Assembly: GCA_016210285.1 (NCBI GenBank)
Contig: JACQUN010000092.1
Span: forward strand, 1 to 12,481
Direction: 5' to 3'
From: Chloroflexota bacterium
GTDB lineage: Bacteria > Chloroflexota > Dehalococcoidia > UBA1127 > JACQUN01
DNA: 12,481 nt
Under the pieces are notes generated by a model. That model saw only the letters and a list, made by a program, of their open reading frames with translations, was not told the DNA's origin and did no database searches. How positions within the stretch are numbered: position 1 is the stretch's first letter; each line of letters begins with the position of its first letter. Below are positions 1 through 6,407 of this stretch, piece after piece. A program made the translations under genes and the position numbers.

Positions 1-19
1 GTCCTGAGCCTGGCGAAGG
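1..19 (-). repeat. Partial copy of dispersed GC-rich repeat (inverted orientation)
   Basis: The reverse complement of this stretch matches 10858-10876 at 16 of 19 positions. Both copies share CCTTCG, then four variable bases, then GCTCAGGAC. It lies at the very left edge, so the full repeat probably extends outside the window. From 20 to 88 I see only a G-rich stretch (23-38) and the etfB ribosome binding site. TCGACA at 39-44 resembles a -35 box but has no well-spaced -10 partner, so I do not call a promoter. Confidence 0.5.
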
Positions 20-88
20 AAAGGGGGCAGGGGGATGGTCGACAAGGGTTTTTCATCACCCTGTTAGGTATCGCAGGGAAGGCATGTC

Positions 89-907
89 GTGAGGATTGTC
101 GTCTGCCTGAAGCAGGTCCTGGACCCGGACGCCGTGAACGCGTACGCCCTCTGGGGCCGGCTGAAGGTGGACCCGGCCACCAAAGCCCTGGTGCGCGAGG
201 GGGTCCCTCTCCTCATCAACGCCTATGACGAGCAGGCCCTGGAGGCGGCCCTGCGCATTCGGGACAAGGGTGTTCCCTGCACCATCACCGCTCTCACCCT
301 GGGCGATGAGAGCAGCCGCCAGGTGTTTCGCCACGCCTTCGCTATGGGCGCCGACGAGGGGGTGCTGCTCATGGACCCTGCCTACCAGGGAAGCGATGGC
401 CTGGGGGTCGCCCACGTGCTGGCCGGGGCCATCAGGAAGCTCGGCGGCGCCGACCTGGTCCTCTGCGGGCGCCAGGCCTCAGACGATGACCAGGGGGTTG
501 TGGGCCTCGCACTGGCGGAGCTTCTGGACATGCCCGCGGTCACCATAGCTGGAGACGTGCAGGTGGTGGACGGCAGGGTTGTCCGGGTCGTCCGGGCGCT
601 GCCGGACGGGGAAGAGGTAGTGGAGGCTGACCTGCCTGCCCTGGTGACCATAAGCAGCGAGCTAGGGCAACCGCGCTTCCCCTCAGCGCGGGGCATGCTG
701 GAGGCGCGTCGGAAGCAGCCAAGGGTCTGGTCGGCCCAGGACATCGGCGTGAATCTTGCGGCTGCACAGGCTTCTGCCACCCGTGTCCGCCAGGTTGACC
801 TCTTTGTCCCCCAGGTCCAGGGGCAATGCCAGTTCATCCAGGGGGAGGGCGTTGCCCAGAAAGCTGCCGCCCTGGCGCAGGCGCTGCGCCAGGAGGGGCT
901 GATCTAG
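89..907 (+). CDS. etfB: Electron transfer flavoprotein, beta subunit
   Basis: EtfB pairs with EtfA to form a cytoplasmic flavoprotein that takes electrons from acyl-CoA and related dehydrogenases and passes them towards the quinone pool. The 272-residue product is slightly longer than the usual 250-265. It begins MRIVVCLKQVLDPDAV and carries the family motif NAYDEQALEAALRI near residue 48, the nucleotide-pocket segment CGRQASDDDQGVVG near residue 128, and the recognition-loop region PRFPSARGMLEARRK near residue 195. GTG at 89 is chosen because AGGGAAGG (75-82) sits about 6 nt upstream; the ATG at 84 is out of frame and hits a stop at once. etfA follows after 29 nt. In the recognition loop, Ala200 occupies the position of the Leu that anchors human ETF to its dehydrogenases (by-eye alignment). 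Family assignment is secure; the electron donors and any bifurcating ability are not visible here. Confidence 0.95.
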   Translation: MRIVVCLKQVLDPDAVNAYALWGRLKVDPATKALVREGVPLLINAYDEQALEAALRIRDKGVPCTITALTLGDESSRQVFRHAFAMGADEGVLLMDPAYQGSDGLGVAHVLAGAIRKLGGADLVLCGRQASDDDQGVVGLALAELLDMPAVTIAGDVQVVDGRVVRVVRALPDGEEVVEADLPALVTISSELGQPRFPSARGMLEARRKQPRVWSAQDIGVNLAAAQASATRVRQVDLFVPQVQGQCQFIQGEGVAQKAAALAQALRQEGLI

Positions 908-921
908 CTGCCGGACTCTTT

Positions 922-929
922 GGAGGAGG
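922..929 (+). promoter_or_regulatory. Strong ribosome binding site that decides the etfA start
   Basis: GGAGGAGG lies in the 29-nt etfB-etfA gap. Its AGGAGG part is 7 nt before CTG 937 but 19 nt before GTG 949 and 22 nt before ATG 952, so it favours the rare CTG start. Confidence 0.6.
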
Positions 930-936
930 CATATCT

Positions 937-1926
937 CTGACGTATAGCGTGATGGTCGTCGCCGAGGCTCAGGGTGGTCGGCTTACCTCTGCTACACTGG
1001 AAGTCCTGGGATTCGCCCGCCAGGCGGGCCAGCCTGTGTGGGCGGTCCTGGTTGCTGCGGGCGGGTTGGGTTTGGCCGAGGAGCTGGCGTCCGCCGTGGA
1101 GCGGGTGTATCTGGTGGACCAACCGTCCCAGGAACCCCTGGAAGGGCAACTGCACCTCAAGGCGCTCGCACAAGTTGTGCAAGCCGCTAGGCCCGCGCTG
1201 CTGCTGTTCAGCCCCACGGACCGAGCCCGCGACCTGGCCCCGCGCCTGGCGGCCCGTCTCAACGTCGGCGTTGTGACGGGCTGCGTGGAGCTTCGCCTCC
1301 ATCAAGCAGGACAAGGGCTTGAAGCTGTCTGTGCCGCCTACGGGGGAGCTGCCCGCACGGTCTATCGCTTTGGAGAAGCCCGCCCGGCCATCGTGGTGGT
1401 GCAGGCCGGCACGGCAGAGCCTGCCTCGCTCCCTGGAAGGCAGAAAGGCGAGGTGGTCCAGATCAGGGTAGCCCTCGATGCTACGGCGCGGCGCGCCAGG
1501 GTCGTGCGGGCTGTTGCTACTCCGGGGCCCCGCCTGGAGGATGCCCAGGTCATTGTCGCGGGTGGGCGCGGCCTGGGGAGGAAAGAGAACTTCCGCCACA
1601 TTGAGGAGCTGGCAGAGGTGCTGGGGGGGCTGCCGGCTGCATCCCGAGCCATCGTGGACCTGGGCTGGGCTACACCTGCGCAGCAGGTGGGCCTGACCGG
1701 CAAGGTGGTAACCCCCAGGTTGTACCTGGCCATAGGGATCTCGGGGGCCAGCCAGCACATGGCAGGGTGCTCCGCGGCCAAGAGCATTGTCGCTGTCAAC
1801 AAGGACAAGGACGCTGCCATCTTCCGCTACGCTCGGTACGGCGTGGAGGCCGACTGCCTGGAGTTCCTTCCCCTCTTCATCCAGGAATCCCGCAAACTCC
1901 GCCAGCCACGTACCCCAGCCCCATAG
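937..1926 (+). CDS. etfA: Electron transfer flavoprotein, alpha subunit (probable CTG start)
   Basis: EtfA carries the FAD-binding domain of the ETF dimer. The N-terminal domain opens with VMVVAEAQGGRLTSATLEVLG. The C-terminal FAD domain is nearly canonical: GRGLGRKENF, ELAEVLGGLPAASRAIVD, QVGLTGKVVTPRLY, GISGASQHMAG, then AVNKDKDAAIFRYARYGV. From 937 the product is 329 residues, normal for EtfA. The frame is open back to an ATG at 826, but that extension overlaps etfB and encodes unrelated sequence. A strong AGGAGG (924-929) lies 7 nt before CTG 937, which gives LTYSVMVVAEA. GTG 949 and ATG 952 are also in frame but lie 19 and 22 nt from this site. I prefer CTG 937 on spacing; an annotation program would probably choose 949 or 952. 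A PHP-family gene follows after 26 nt. Confidence 0.93.
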   Translation: MTYSVMVVAEAQGGRLTSATLEVLGFARQAGQPVWAVLVAAGGLGLAEELASAVERVYLVDQPSQEPLEGQLHLKALAQVVQAARPALLLFSPTDRARDLAPRLAARLNVGVVTGCVELRLHQAGQGLEAVCAAYGGAARTVYRFGEARPAIVVVQAGTAEPASLPGRQKGEVVQIRVALDATARRARVVRAVATPGPRLEDAQVIVAGGRGLGRKENFRHIEELAEVLGGLPAASRAIVDLGWATPAQQVGLTGKVVTPRLYLAIGISGASQHMAGCSAAKSIVAVNKDKDAAIFRYARYGVEADCLEFLPLFIQESRKLRQPRTPAP

Positions 1927-1952
1927 CTGATGGATGCCGCGATGAACAGCCC

Positions 1953-2588
1953 ATGCTGATTGACCTTCATACCCATACGCTCCACTACTCCACCGACAGC
2001 AGTCTCTCTCTGGGCGAGCTGCTGGGGCGTGCCAGGGAGCGGGGCCTGGACGGCGTCTGCCTCACCGAGCACAACGCCGTCTGGCCAGTGGAGAGGCTGG
2101 AGACGGCCGCGCAGCGGCATGGCCTTCTGGTCCTGAGGGGTATGGAGGTCAGCACCGACCGCGGGCACGTCCTGGTCTTTGGCCTGGAGGGTTTCACTGT
2201 GGAGATGCTGTCCCTGGAGCGCTTGCGTACGCTGGTGGACGAGGCAGGCGCAGCAATGGTGCTTGCCCACCCGCTCCGGGAGTCGGGCTCGCGCCTGGAC
2301 TGGCACCAGCTCCCTCGGTTCTTCCACGCCGTGGAGGTCCTCAACGGCAGCGATGCCAATGGGGCAAACGCCTATCTGGCGTCCCTCGCGCAGACCCTGG
2401 CCCTGCCCGGGACAGGCGGGAGCGATGCTCATAGCCCCTATGCACTGGGGAGCTGTGCCACCCGTTTCCTGGAACCGGTCCATACCGAGGCAGAGCTGGT
2501 GCAGGCGTTGCGCGCAGGACGCTTCGAGGCTGTGGACTTACGGGAGGCCGCGCCCATTTCGAGAAGAGGCGGAGAGCGGGGGGTCTAG
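1953..2588 (+). CDS. PHP-domain metal-dependent phosphoesterase
   Basis: This 211-residue protein is a stand-alone PHP (polymerase and histidinol phosphatase) domain, a TIM-barrel fold that binds two or three metals and hydrolyses phosphoesters. The ligand set is complete by eye: H6 and H8 in LHTHT, E39-H40 in LTEHN, E65 in GMEVS, H72 in GHVLVFG, H106 in LAHP, E128 in VEVLNG, and D158 and H160 in GGSDAHS. This resembles the small YciV/TrpH-like nucleoside 3',5'-bisphosphate or nucleotide phosphatases, but the substrate cannot be read from sequence. ATG 1953 is chosen because the PHP fold begins immediately with MLIDLHTHT. The frame is open upstream into etfA, but that part is not PHP-like. 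There is no clear Shine-Dalgarno, so translation may be coupled to etfA, 26 nt away. It ends 2 nt before the first CoA-transferase. Its role in a catabolic operon is unexplained. Confidence 0.88.
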   Translation: MLIDLHTHTLHYSTDSSLSLGELLGRARERGLDGVCLTEHNAVWPVERLETAAQRHGLLVLRGMEVSTDRGHVLVFGLEGFTVEMLSLERLRTLVDEAGAAMVLAHPLRESGSRLDWHQLPRFFHAVEVLNGSDANGANAYLASLAQTLALPGTGGSDAHSPYALGSCATRFLEPVHTEAELVQALRAGRFEAVDLREAAPISRRGGERGV

Positions 2589-2590
2589 CA

Positions 2591-3811
2591 ATGGGTTCGG
2601 AGGGCAAAGAGGGGGCACTGGATGGCCTGAAGGTCCTGGAGTACGGGGACTTCATCTCGGCGCCCTTCGCTACCAAGCTGCTGGCTGACCTTGGCGCCGA
2701 CGTCATCAAGGTAGAGCGGCCCGGGGACGGGGACCGCAGCCGCCTCCAGGGCCCGTTCCCTCAGGACATCCCCCATCCTGAGAAAAGTGGCCTCTACCTC
2801 TTCCTCAACATGAACAAGCGGGGCGTCTCCTTAGACCCCACGTCGCCCGATGGCCACGAGCTTTTCCTTGGCCTCGCCCGCTGGGCTGACGTGTTGATCA
2901 CCAACTCTCCCCCCAAGCATCTGGAGACCTACTGCCTGGACTACAAGACCCTGGCCGAGGCCAACCCCACGCTGGTGCAGGCCACCATCACCATCTATGG
3001 GTATAACACCCCGTACCGGGACTGGAAGGGGTACGCCCTCAATGCTACCGCTGCCTCTGGCCTGGCGGACAGGATGGGCGACCCTGGGCACGCACCGCTG
3101 TGGCTCCCTTACTGCGCCGCTGACTATGTCGGCGGGGTTCATGCCGCAGCCGCTGCCCTGCTGGCCCGCCGGGTGCAGCGTCTGACCGGGGAGGGCCAGC
3201 ATGCCTGGATATCCCTCCAGGAGGTCCTGGGCACCATCTTCGGGAGCACGGCTCTGGCCCAGTACGTCTTCCAGGGCATGACCCGCACCCGCACGGGGAA
3301 GCGGGTTGACGTCTTCTACCCGTGGGAGGTCGTGCCGTGCAAGGACGGCTACTTTGAGGTCATCACCATGGTGGACGCCCAGTGGGACCGTTTTGTGGAG
3401 CTGATGGGCAACCCCCCCTGGAAGGATGATGAGCGATTCAAGAACCGCTGGCTGGCCCCTCGCTGGGCCGAGGAGCTGGACGCCTACTGGCATCCCTGGT
3501 TCCGGGAGCGGACGAGGGCCGAACTGACCAGGCTGTTCTACGAGAACCGGATCGCCTTCCAGCCGGTCCTCGCGGTAAACGAGGTGGCCCACGCGGAACA
3601 CCTCAAGGCGCGAGAGTTCTGGGCCACGGTCAAGCACCCCGTGATGGGGGCGTACACCACCCTCGGGGCGCCCTATAAGCTCTCGGAGGCCCCCTGGGCG
3701 GTGAGGCGGCCGCCGCCCCTTCTGGGGCAGCACAACGGGGAGGTGTACAGAGACCTCCTTGGGCTGAGCGACTCAGCCCTGGCTGCGCTGCAACGATCAG
3801 GCGTGGTCTAG
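2591..3811 (+). CDS. CaiB/BaiF family (class III) CoA-transferase, copy 1
   Basis: Class III CoA-transferases move CoA between acyl-CoA and a free acid through an aspartyl-CoA thioester. The 406-residue length is typical. The N-terminal motif DGLKVLEYGDFISAPFATKL with LGADVIKVERPG (about residues 11-45) is diagnostic. The catalytic Asp is best placed at D178 in the segment AADYVGGVHAAAAALLARR, followed by the usual Gly/Gln-rich stretch and ISLQEV. The C-terminal part retains FQPVLAVNEVAHAEHLKAREFW, typical of the family. ATG 2591 is 2 nt after the PHP stop with GGGGGG (2578-2583) upstream. The usual RPG motif in the first third is replaced by NSPPKHLETYCLDYKTL. The paralogue 9 nt downstream suggests a heteromer, as in two-subunit benzylsuccinate CoA-transferase, or two separate enzymes. 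The acid substrate is unknown. Confidence 0.93.
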   Translation: MGSEGKEGALDGLKVLEYGDFISAPFATKLLADLGADVIKVERPGDGDRSRLQGPFPQDIPHPEKSGLYLFLNMNKRGVSLDPTSPDGHELFLGLARWADVLITNSPPKHLETYCLDYKTLAEANPTLVQATITIYGYNTPYRDWKGYALNATAASGLADRMGDPGHAPLWLPYCAADYVGGVHAAAAALLARRVQRLTGEGQHAWISLQEVLGTIFGSTALAQYVFQGMTRTRTGKRVDVFYPWEVVPCKDGYFEVITMVDAQWDRFVELMGNPPWKDDERFKNRWLAPRWAEELDAYWHPWFRERTRAELTRLFYENRIAFQPVLAVNEVAHAEHLKAREFWATVKHPVMGAYTTLGAPYKLSEAPWAVRRPPPLLGQHNGEVYRDLLGLSDSALAALQRSGVV

Positions 3812-3823
3812 CGGAGGAGGGTG

Positions 3824-5089
3824 ATGAAGTACCCGCTGGAAGGGATACGGGCGCTGGACCACGGCCACGTCTGGGCGGGCCCGCTCCTGGGTAACATGCT
3901 CTCCGATATGGGGGCGCAGGTCATCAAGGTGCAGGCGCCACACCGGTTCTCCGGCGTGGCGATGGGCGGCGTCGGGTCCCGCGAGGCAGGGCTGGGGAAC
4001 CGCCCGCCCTCCCGTGACCACCCTCTGGCCTACCACGGCTATGACCGTGGCAAGCTGAGCATCACCCTGGACCTCTCCAAGGAGGCGGGGAAACAGCTCT
4101 ACAAGCGCCTCGTTGCCGTGAGCGACATCATCATAGACAACTTCTCGCCGGGCGTCTGGGAGCGGCTGGACCTTGGATATCGAGTGCTGAGGCAAGCGAA
4201 TCCGCGCATCATTGTGGCATCCCTGGCCGCCACCGGCTCCACCCCCGGCCCCTGGCGCGACGCCTTGACCTATGGCCCTTCCGTCGCGGCCCTCTACGGC
4301 CTCAAGAGTCTCCTGGGCTACCAGGACGACCCGCACCCGCGGGAGGACACTGCCGATATTGACCCCACCGCTGCCAGCTACGGCCTGGTCGCCATCCTGG
4401 CTGCGCTGGAGTACCGCGACCGGACGGGGAAGGGCAACTACATTGACCTGAGCCACGGCGAGGCAGCCCTCCAGCGCATCGCGGAGCCGATGATGGACTA
4501 CTTCTTCAACGGGCGGGTGGCTGGAATTCAAGGCAACCGCTACCCGGGCGTGGCCCCCCACGGCATCTACCGCTGCACAGACGCCAGCCCAGAGGAGGGC
4601 AGGGAGACGGCGGACCGGTGGGTCTCCATCGTGGTCTGGGAGCAAGAGGAATGGGAGGCCCTCTGCCGTGTCCTTGAGCCGGAGTGCCCCCAGGCCAGAG
4701 ACCCACGCTACCAGGATCGCGTGGGCCGCGTGCGGCATCAGGACGAGTTGGACAGGCTGATTGAGCAGTGGACCCGCCGCCGGTCAGCGGAGGAGGCCAC
4801 CCGGTTGTTGCAGCAGGCGGGGGTTGCCGCCTGCCCGGTCATGGGCCTTCCGGACCTGCTCGGGGACCCCAACCAAGAGGCCCTGCGGACTCAGGTCCAG
4901 GTGGAGGTGCCTGAGGTCACACCATCGGATATCTACCAGGGCATCCCCTGGAAGCTTGCCCGCAACCCTGGCTCAATACGTGGCCCTGTTCCCACAACCG
5001 GAGAGCACAACGAGTTCGTCTTTGGGGAGCTGCTTGGGGTGGTGCCTGCCGAACTGGCCTACCTGAAGCGCGATGGGATTATCGGGTAG
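3824..5089 (+). CDS. CaiB/BaiF family (class III) CoA-transferase, copy 2
   Basis: This is a second class III CoA-transferase of 421 residues, clearly diverged from copy 1. It opens with YPLEGIRALDHGHVWAGPLLG and MGAQVIKVQAP, has DNFSPGVWERLDLGY in place of the classic ENFRPG motif, and has the probable catalytic Asp at D180 in DIDPTAASYGLVAILAAL, followed by RTGKGNYIDLSHGEA. Near residue 340 it has GVAACPVMGLPDLLGDPN, the usual C-terminal pattern. GTG 3821 and ATG 3824 are both in frame. GGAGGAGG at 3813-3820 gives better spacing to ATG 3824, and the mature sequence starts with MKYPLEG. Both copies keep an aspartate at the active-site position, so neither looks like a dead subunit. The stop overlaps a GTG that opens the next frame. 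Substrate is unknown; a succinyl-CoA donor would fit the succinate-handling genes that follow. Confidence 0.93.
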   Translation: MKYPLEGIRALDHGHVWAGPLLGNMLSDMGAQVIKVQAPHRFSGVAMGGVGSREAGLGNRPPSRDHPLAYHGYDRGKLSITLDLSKEAGKQLYKRLVAVSDIIIDNFSPGVWERLDLGYRVLRQANPRIIVASLAATGSTPGPWRDALTYGPSVAALYGLKSLLGYQDDPHPREDTADIDPTAASYGLVAILAALEYRDRTGKGNYIDLSHGEAALQRIAEPMMDYFFNGRVAGIQGNRYPGVAPHGIYRCTDASPEEGRETADRWVSIVVWEQEEWEALCRVLEPECPQARDPRYQDRVGRVRHQDELDRLIEQWTRRRSAEEATRLLQQAGVAACPVMGLPDLLGDPNQEALRTQVQVEVPEVTPSDIYQGIPWKLARNPGSIRGPVPTTGEHNEFVFGELLGVVPAELAYLKRDGIIG

Positions 5090-5139
5090 TGGCACGGTCA
5101 GCGTCTGCTTTGCCGAGCGACCAGAGCCATCTGGCGAGG

Positions 5140-5153
5140 CCGCCGGCCGGCGG
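5140..5153. repeat. Perfect 14-bp GC palindrome in the leader of the membrane-anchor gene
   Basis: CCGCCGGCCGGCGG is its own reverse complement. As RNA it could form a five-pair stem with a GGCC loop. It lies in the 92-nt stretch between the CoA-transferase stop and the favoured anchor start at 5182. No T-tract follows, so it is not a classic terminator. In this GC-rich DNA it may be chance. Confidence 0.3.
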
Positions 5154-5181
5154 GGGGACGGGCGGATGGAGTGACCGATTG

Positions 5182-5556
5182 ATGCGTGAACATGGCACGC
5201 CTGGGTTCTGGCCCTGGTTCCTCCAGCGCCTCACGGCGGTGCTCCTGGTCTTCTTTCTGGCTGTCCACATCTGGGTGGGCCACTTCGCCGGCCTCAACGA
5301 GGTGGCGGCGGGGCGCCAGGGGGAGCTGGTGCTCTTCGACATTGTGAAGCAGCGGCTTGCCCAGGGGCTCTTCATCTTCGTGGACTTCTCGCTGCTGGCC
5401 CTGGTGCTGTACCACGGCCTCAACGGGGTACGGAACATCCTGCTGGAGTGGCATCCTGCGGCCCGGCGATCGCGGGCCGCCACCCTTGCCCTCTGGCTGG
5501 TGGGCATCACTGCTTTTGTCTACGGCGGGCGAGCACTGCTGGCGTTCATTCTGTAG
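5182..5556 (+). CDS. Succinate dehydrogenase/fumarate reductase cytochrome b-type membrane anchor
   Basis: The 124-residue product has three clear membrane helices: about 13-35 (FLQRLTAVLLVFFLAVHIW), 64-88 (IFVDFSLLALVLYHGLNG) and 100-123. The QRLTAV segment before helix 1 and H78 with GLNGVR in helix 2 are hallmarks of SdhC/SdhD anchors. H78 is the best haem b ligand, with H29 and H34 in helix 1 as further candidates. The protein would tie the downstream FeS and flavoprotein subunits to the membrane and pass electrons to or from quinone. ATG 5182 is preferred because the conserved part starts there and GGAG (5168-5171) lies 10 nt upstream; TTG 5179 is also possible. GTG 5089 would add 31 residues of Pro/Gly-rich, non-conserved sequence. 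It is the only anchor gene visible, where most three-helix types have two (SdhC and SdhD). Confidence 0.85.
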   Translation: MREHGTPGFWPWFLQRLTAVLLVFFLAVHIWVGHFAGLNEVAAGRQGELVLFDIVKQRLAQGLFIFVDFSLLALVLYHGLNGVRNILLEWHPAARRSRAATLALWLVGITAFVYGGRALLAFIL

Positions 5557-5585
5557 GCATGGGACGCACGCCCCCAGAGGTGGGG

Positions 5586-6335
5586 ATGGACAACATCGTG
5601 CTCACTGTGAAGCGGTCAGGGGCCGGCGCCAGGCCAACGCCCCGCTGGCAGGCCTTCTCCGTGCCACTGTTTGACGAGAGGATGAGCGTCCTGGATGCCC
5701 TCCTCTGGGTCCAGTGCAACACCGACCCAACTCTTGCCTTCCGCTGCGCCTGCCGGGTGGGGATGTGCGGCTCCTGCGGGGTGGTCATCAACGGGCGGGA
5801 GCGCCTGGCCTGCCGCACCCTGGTGCGCGCACTGGCGGGAGATGACGGCGGCGAGGTGCGAGTGGAGCCCATGCGTCACCTGCCTGTCGTTCGTGACCTG
5901 GTGACGGATATGGCGTCCTTCTCCGCCAAGCAGCGGAAGGTAGTCCCGTATCTCGTGCCAAGAGAAGGCTATCAAGACCTGACGACCATCCCGCCCACGT
6001 CCAGGGAGCGCACGGCGATAGACCCTCAGCGGGAGTGCATCGCCTGCGGGCTGTGCTACTCCGCTTGCACTGTGGCGGGCATGGACGGCGGCTTCCTGGG
6101 GCCGGCTGCCCTGAACCGCGCCTACGTCCTGGTCGCGGACAGCCGGGATGGAGCCCACACCCAGCGTCTCCGGGTCATCGCCAGCGAGGAGGGCCTGTGG
6201 CGGTGCCACAGCCTGTTCCAGTGCACCGCCGTCTGCCCCAAAGGCATCTCGCCCACCCTCGCCATCCAGCGGCTGAAACGCCGAGTGATAGCCCATAACC
6301 TGAAGCGCCTCATCGGTCTGGCGCCCAGGGAATAG
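5586..6335 (+). CDS. sdhB: Succinate dehydrogenase/fumarate reductase iron-sulfur subunit
   Basis: This 249-residue subunit relays electrons between the flavoprotein and the membrane anchor through three FeS clusters. The N-terminal ferredoxin-like domain has the [2Fe-2S] ligands C56, C61, C64 and C76 (CRVGMCGSCG...LAC). C64 replaces the Asp seen in E. coli SdhB. The C-terminal domain has CIACGLCYSAC (C151, C154, C157, C161) and CHSLFQCTAVCPKGI (C207, C213, C217), a layout typical for [4Fe-4S] plus [3Fe-4S]. The residue after C161 is Thr instead of the usual Pro. ATG 5586 is chosen because AGAGG (5576-5580) is 5 nt upstream and the fold begins there. The in-frame ATG 5559 has no ribosome binding site. 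The gene starts 29 nt after the anchor. Confidence 0.94.
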   Translation: MDNIVLTVKRSGAGARPTPRWQAFSVPLFDERMSVLDALLWVQCNTDPTLAFRCACRVGMCGSCGVVINGRERLACRTLVRALAGDDGGEVRVEPMRHLPVVRDLVTDMASFSAKQRKVVPYLVPREGYQDLTTIPPTSRERTAIDPQRECIACGLCYSACTVAGMDGGFLGPAALNRAYVLVADSRDGAHTQRLRVIASEEGLWRCHSLFQCTAVCPKGISPTLAIQRLKRRVIAHNLKRLIGLAPRE

Positions 6336-6346
6336 CCTACCCCCCC

Positions 6347-6382
6347 ACCCTGGGACCCGTGAAGGGGCGACTCCCCCAGGGT
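6347..6382. repeat. Inverted repeat in the sdhB-sdhA gap
   Basis: ACCCTGGG (6347-6354) and CCCAGGGT (6375-6382) are perfect 8-bp complements with a 20-nt loop. It sits in the 72-nt gap and has no T-tract. It could adjust the relative expression or stability of the two cistrons. Function is not shown by sequence. Confidence 0.35.
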
Positions 6383-6407
6383 TCGCTTGGGCGCAGGAGA
6401 CAAGGCT

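Noticed and set aside
39..70. Promoter before etfB from TCGACA (39-44)
   Set aside because: No acceptable -10 box at 16-18 nt; the nearest candidates would place the transcript start inside the ribosome binding site.
826..936. N-terminal extension of etfA from ATG 826
   Set aside because: It overlaps the end of etfB and encodes sequence unlike EtfA; a strong ribosome binding site lies after it.
904..1758. Long open frame on the minus strand opposite etfA
   Set aside because: No recognisable motif or start context; long antisense frames are expected in GC-rich coding DNA, and the + strand frame is a clear EtfA.
2831..4738. Two long minus-strand open frames (2831-3733 and 3797-4738) opposite the CoA-transferases
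   Set aside because: They mirror strongly conserved + strand genes, show no domain pattern and lack ribosome binding sites of note.
5089..5181. GTG 5089 as start of the membrane anchor, giving a 155-residue protein
   Set aside because: The added 31 residues are Pro/Gly-rich and unlike SdhC/SdhD N-termini. The start overlaps the previous stop and could allow coupling, so it is not fully excluded.
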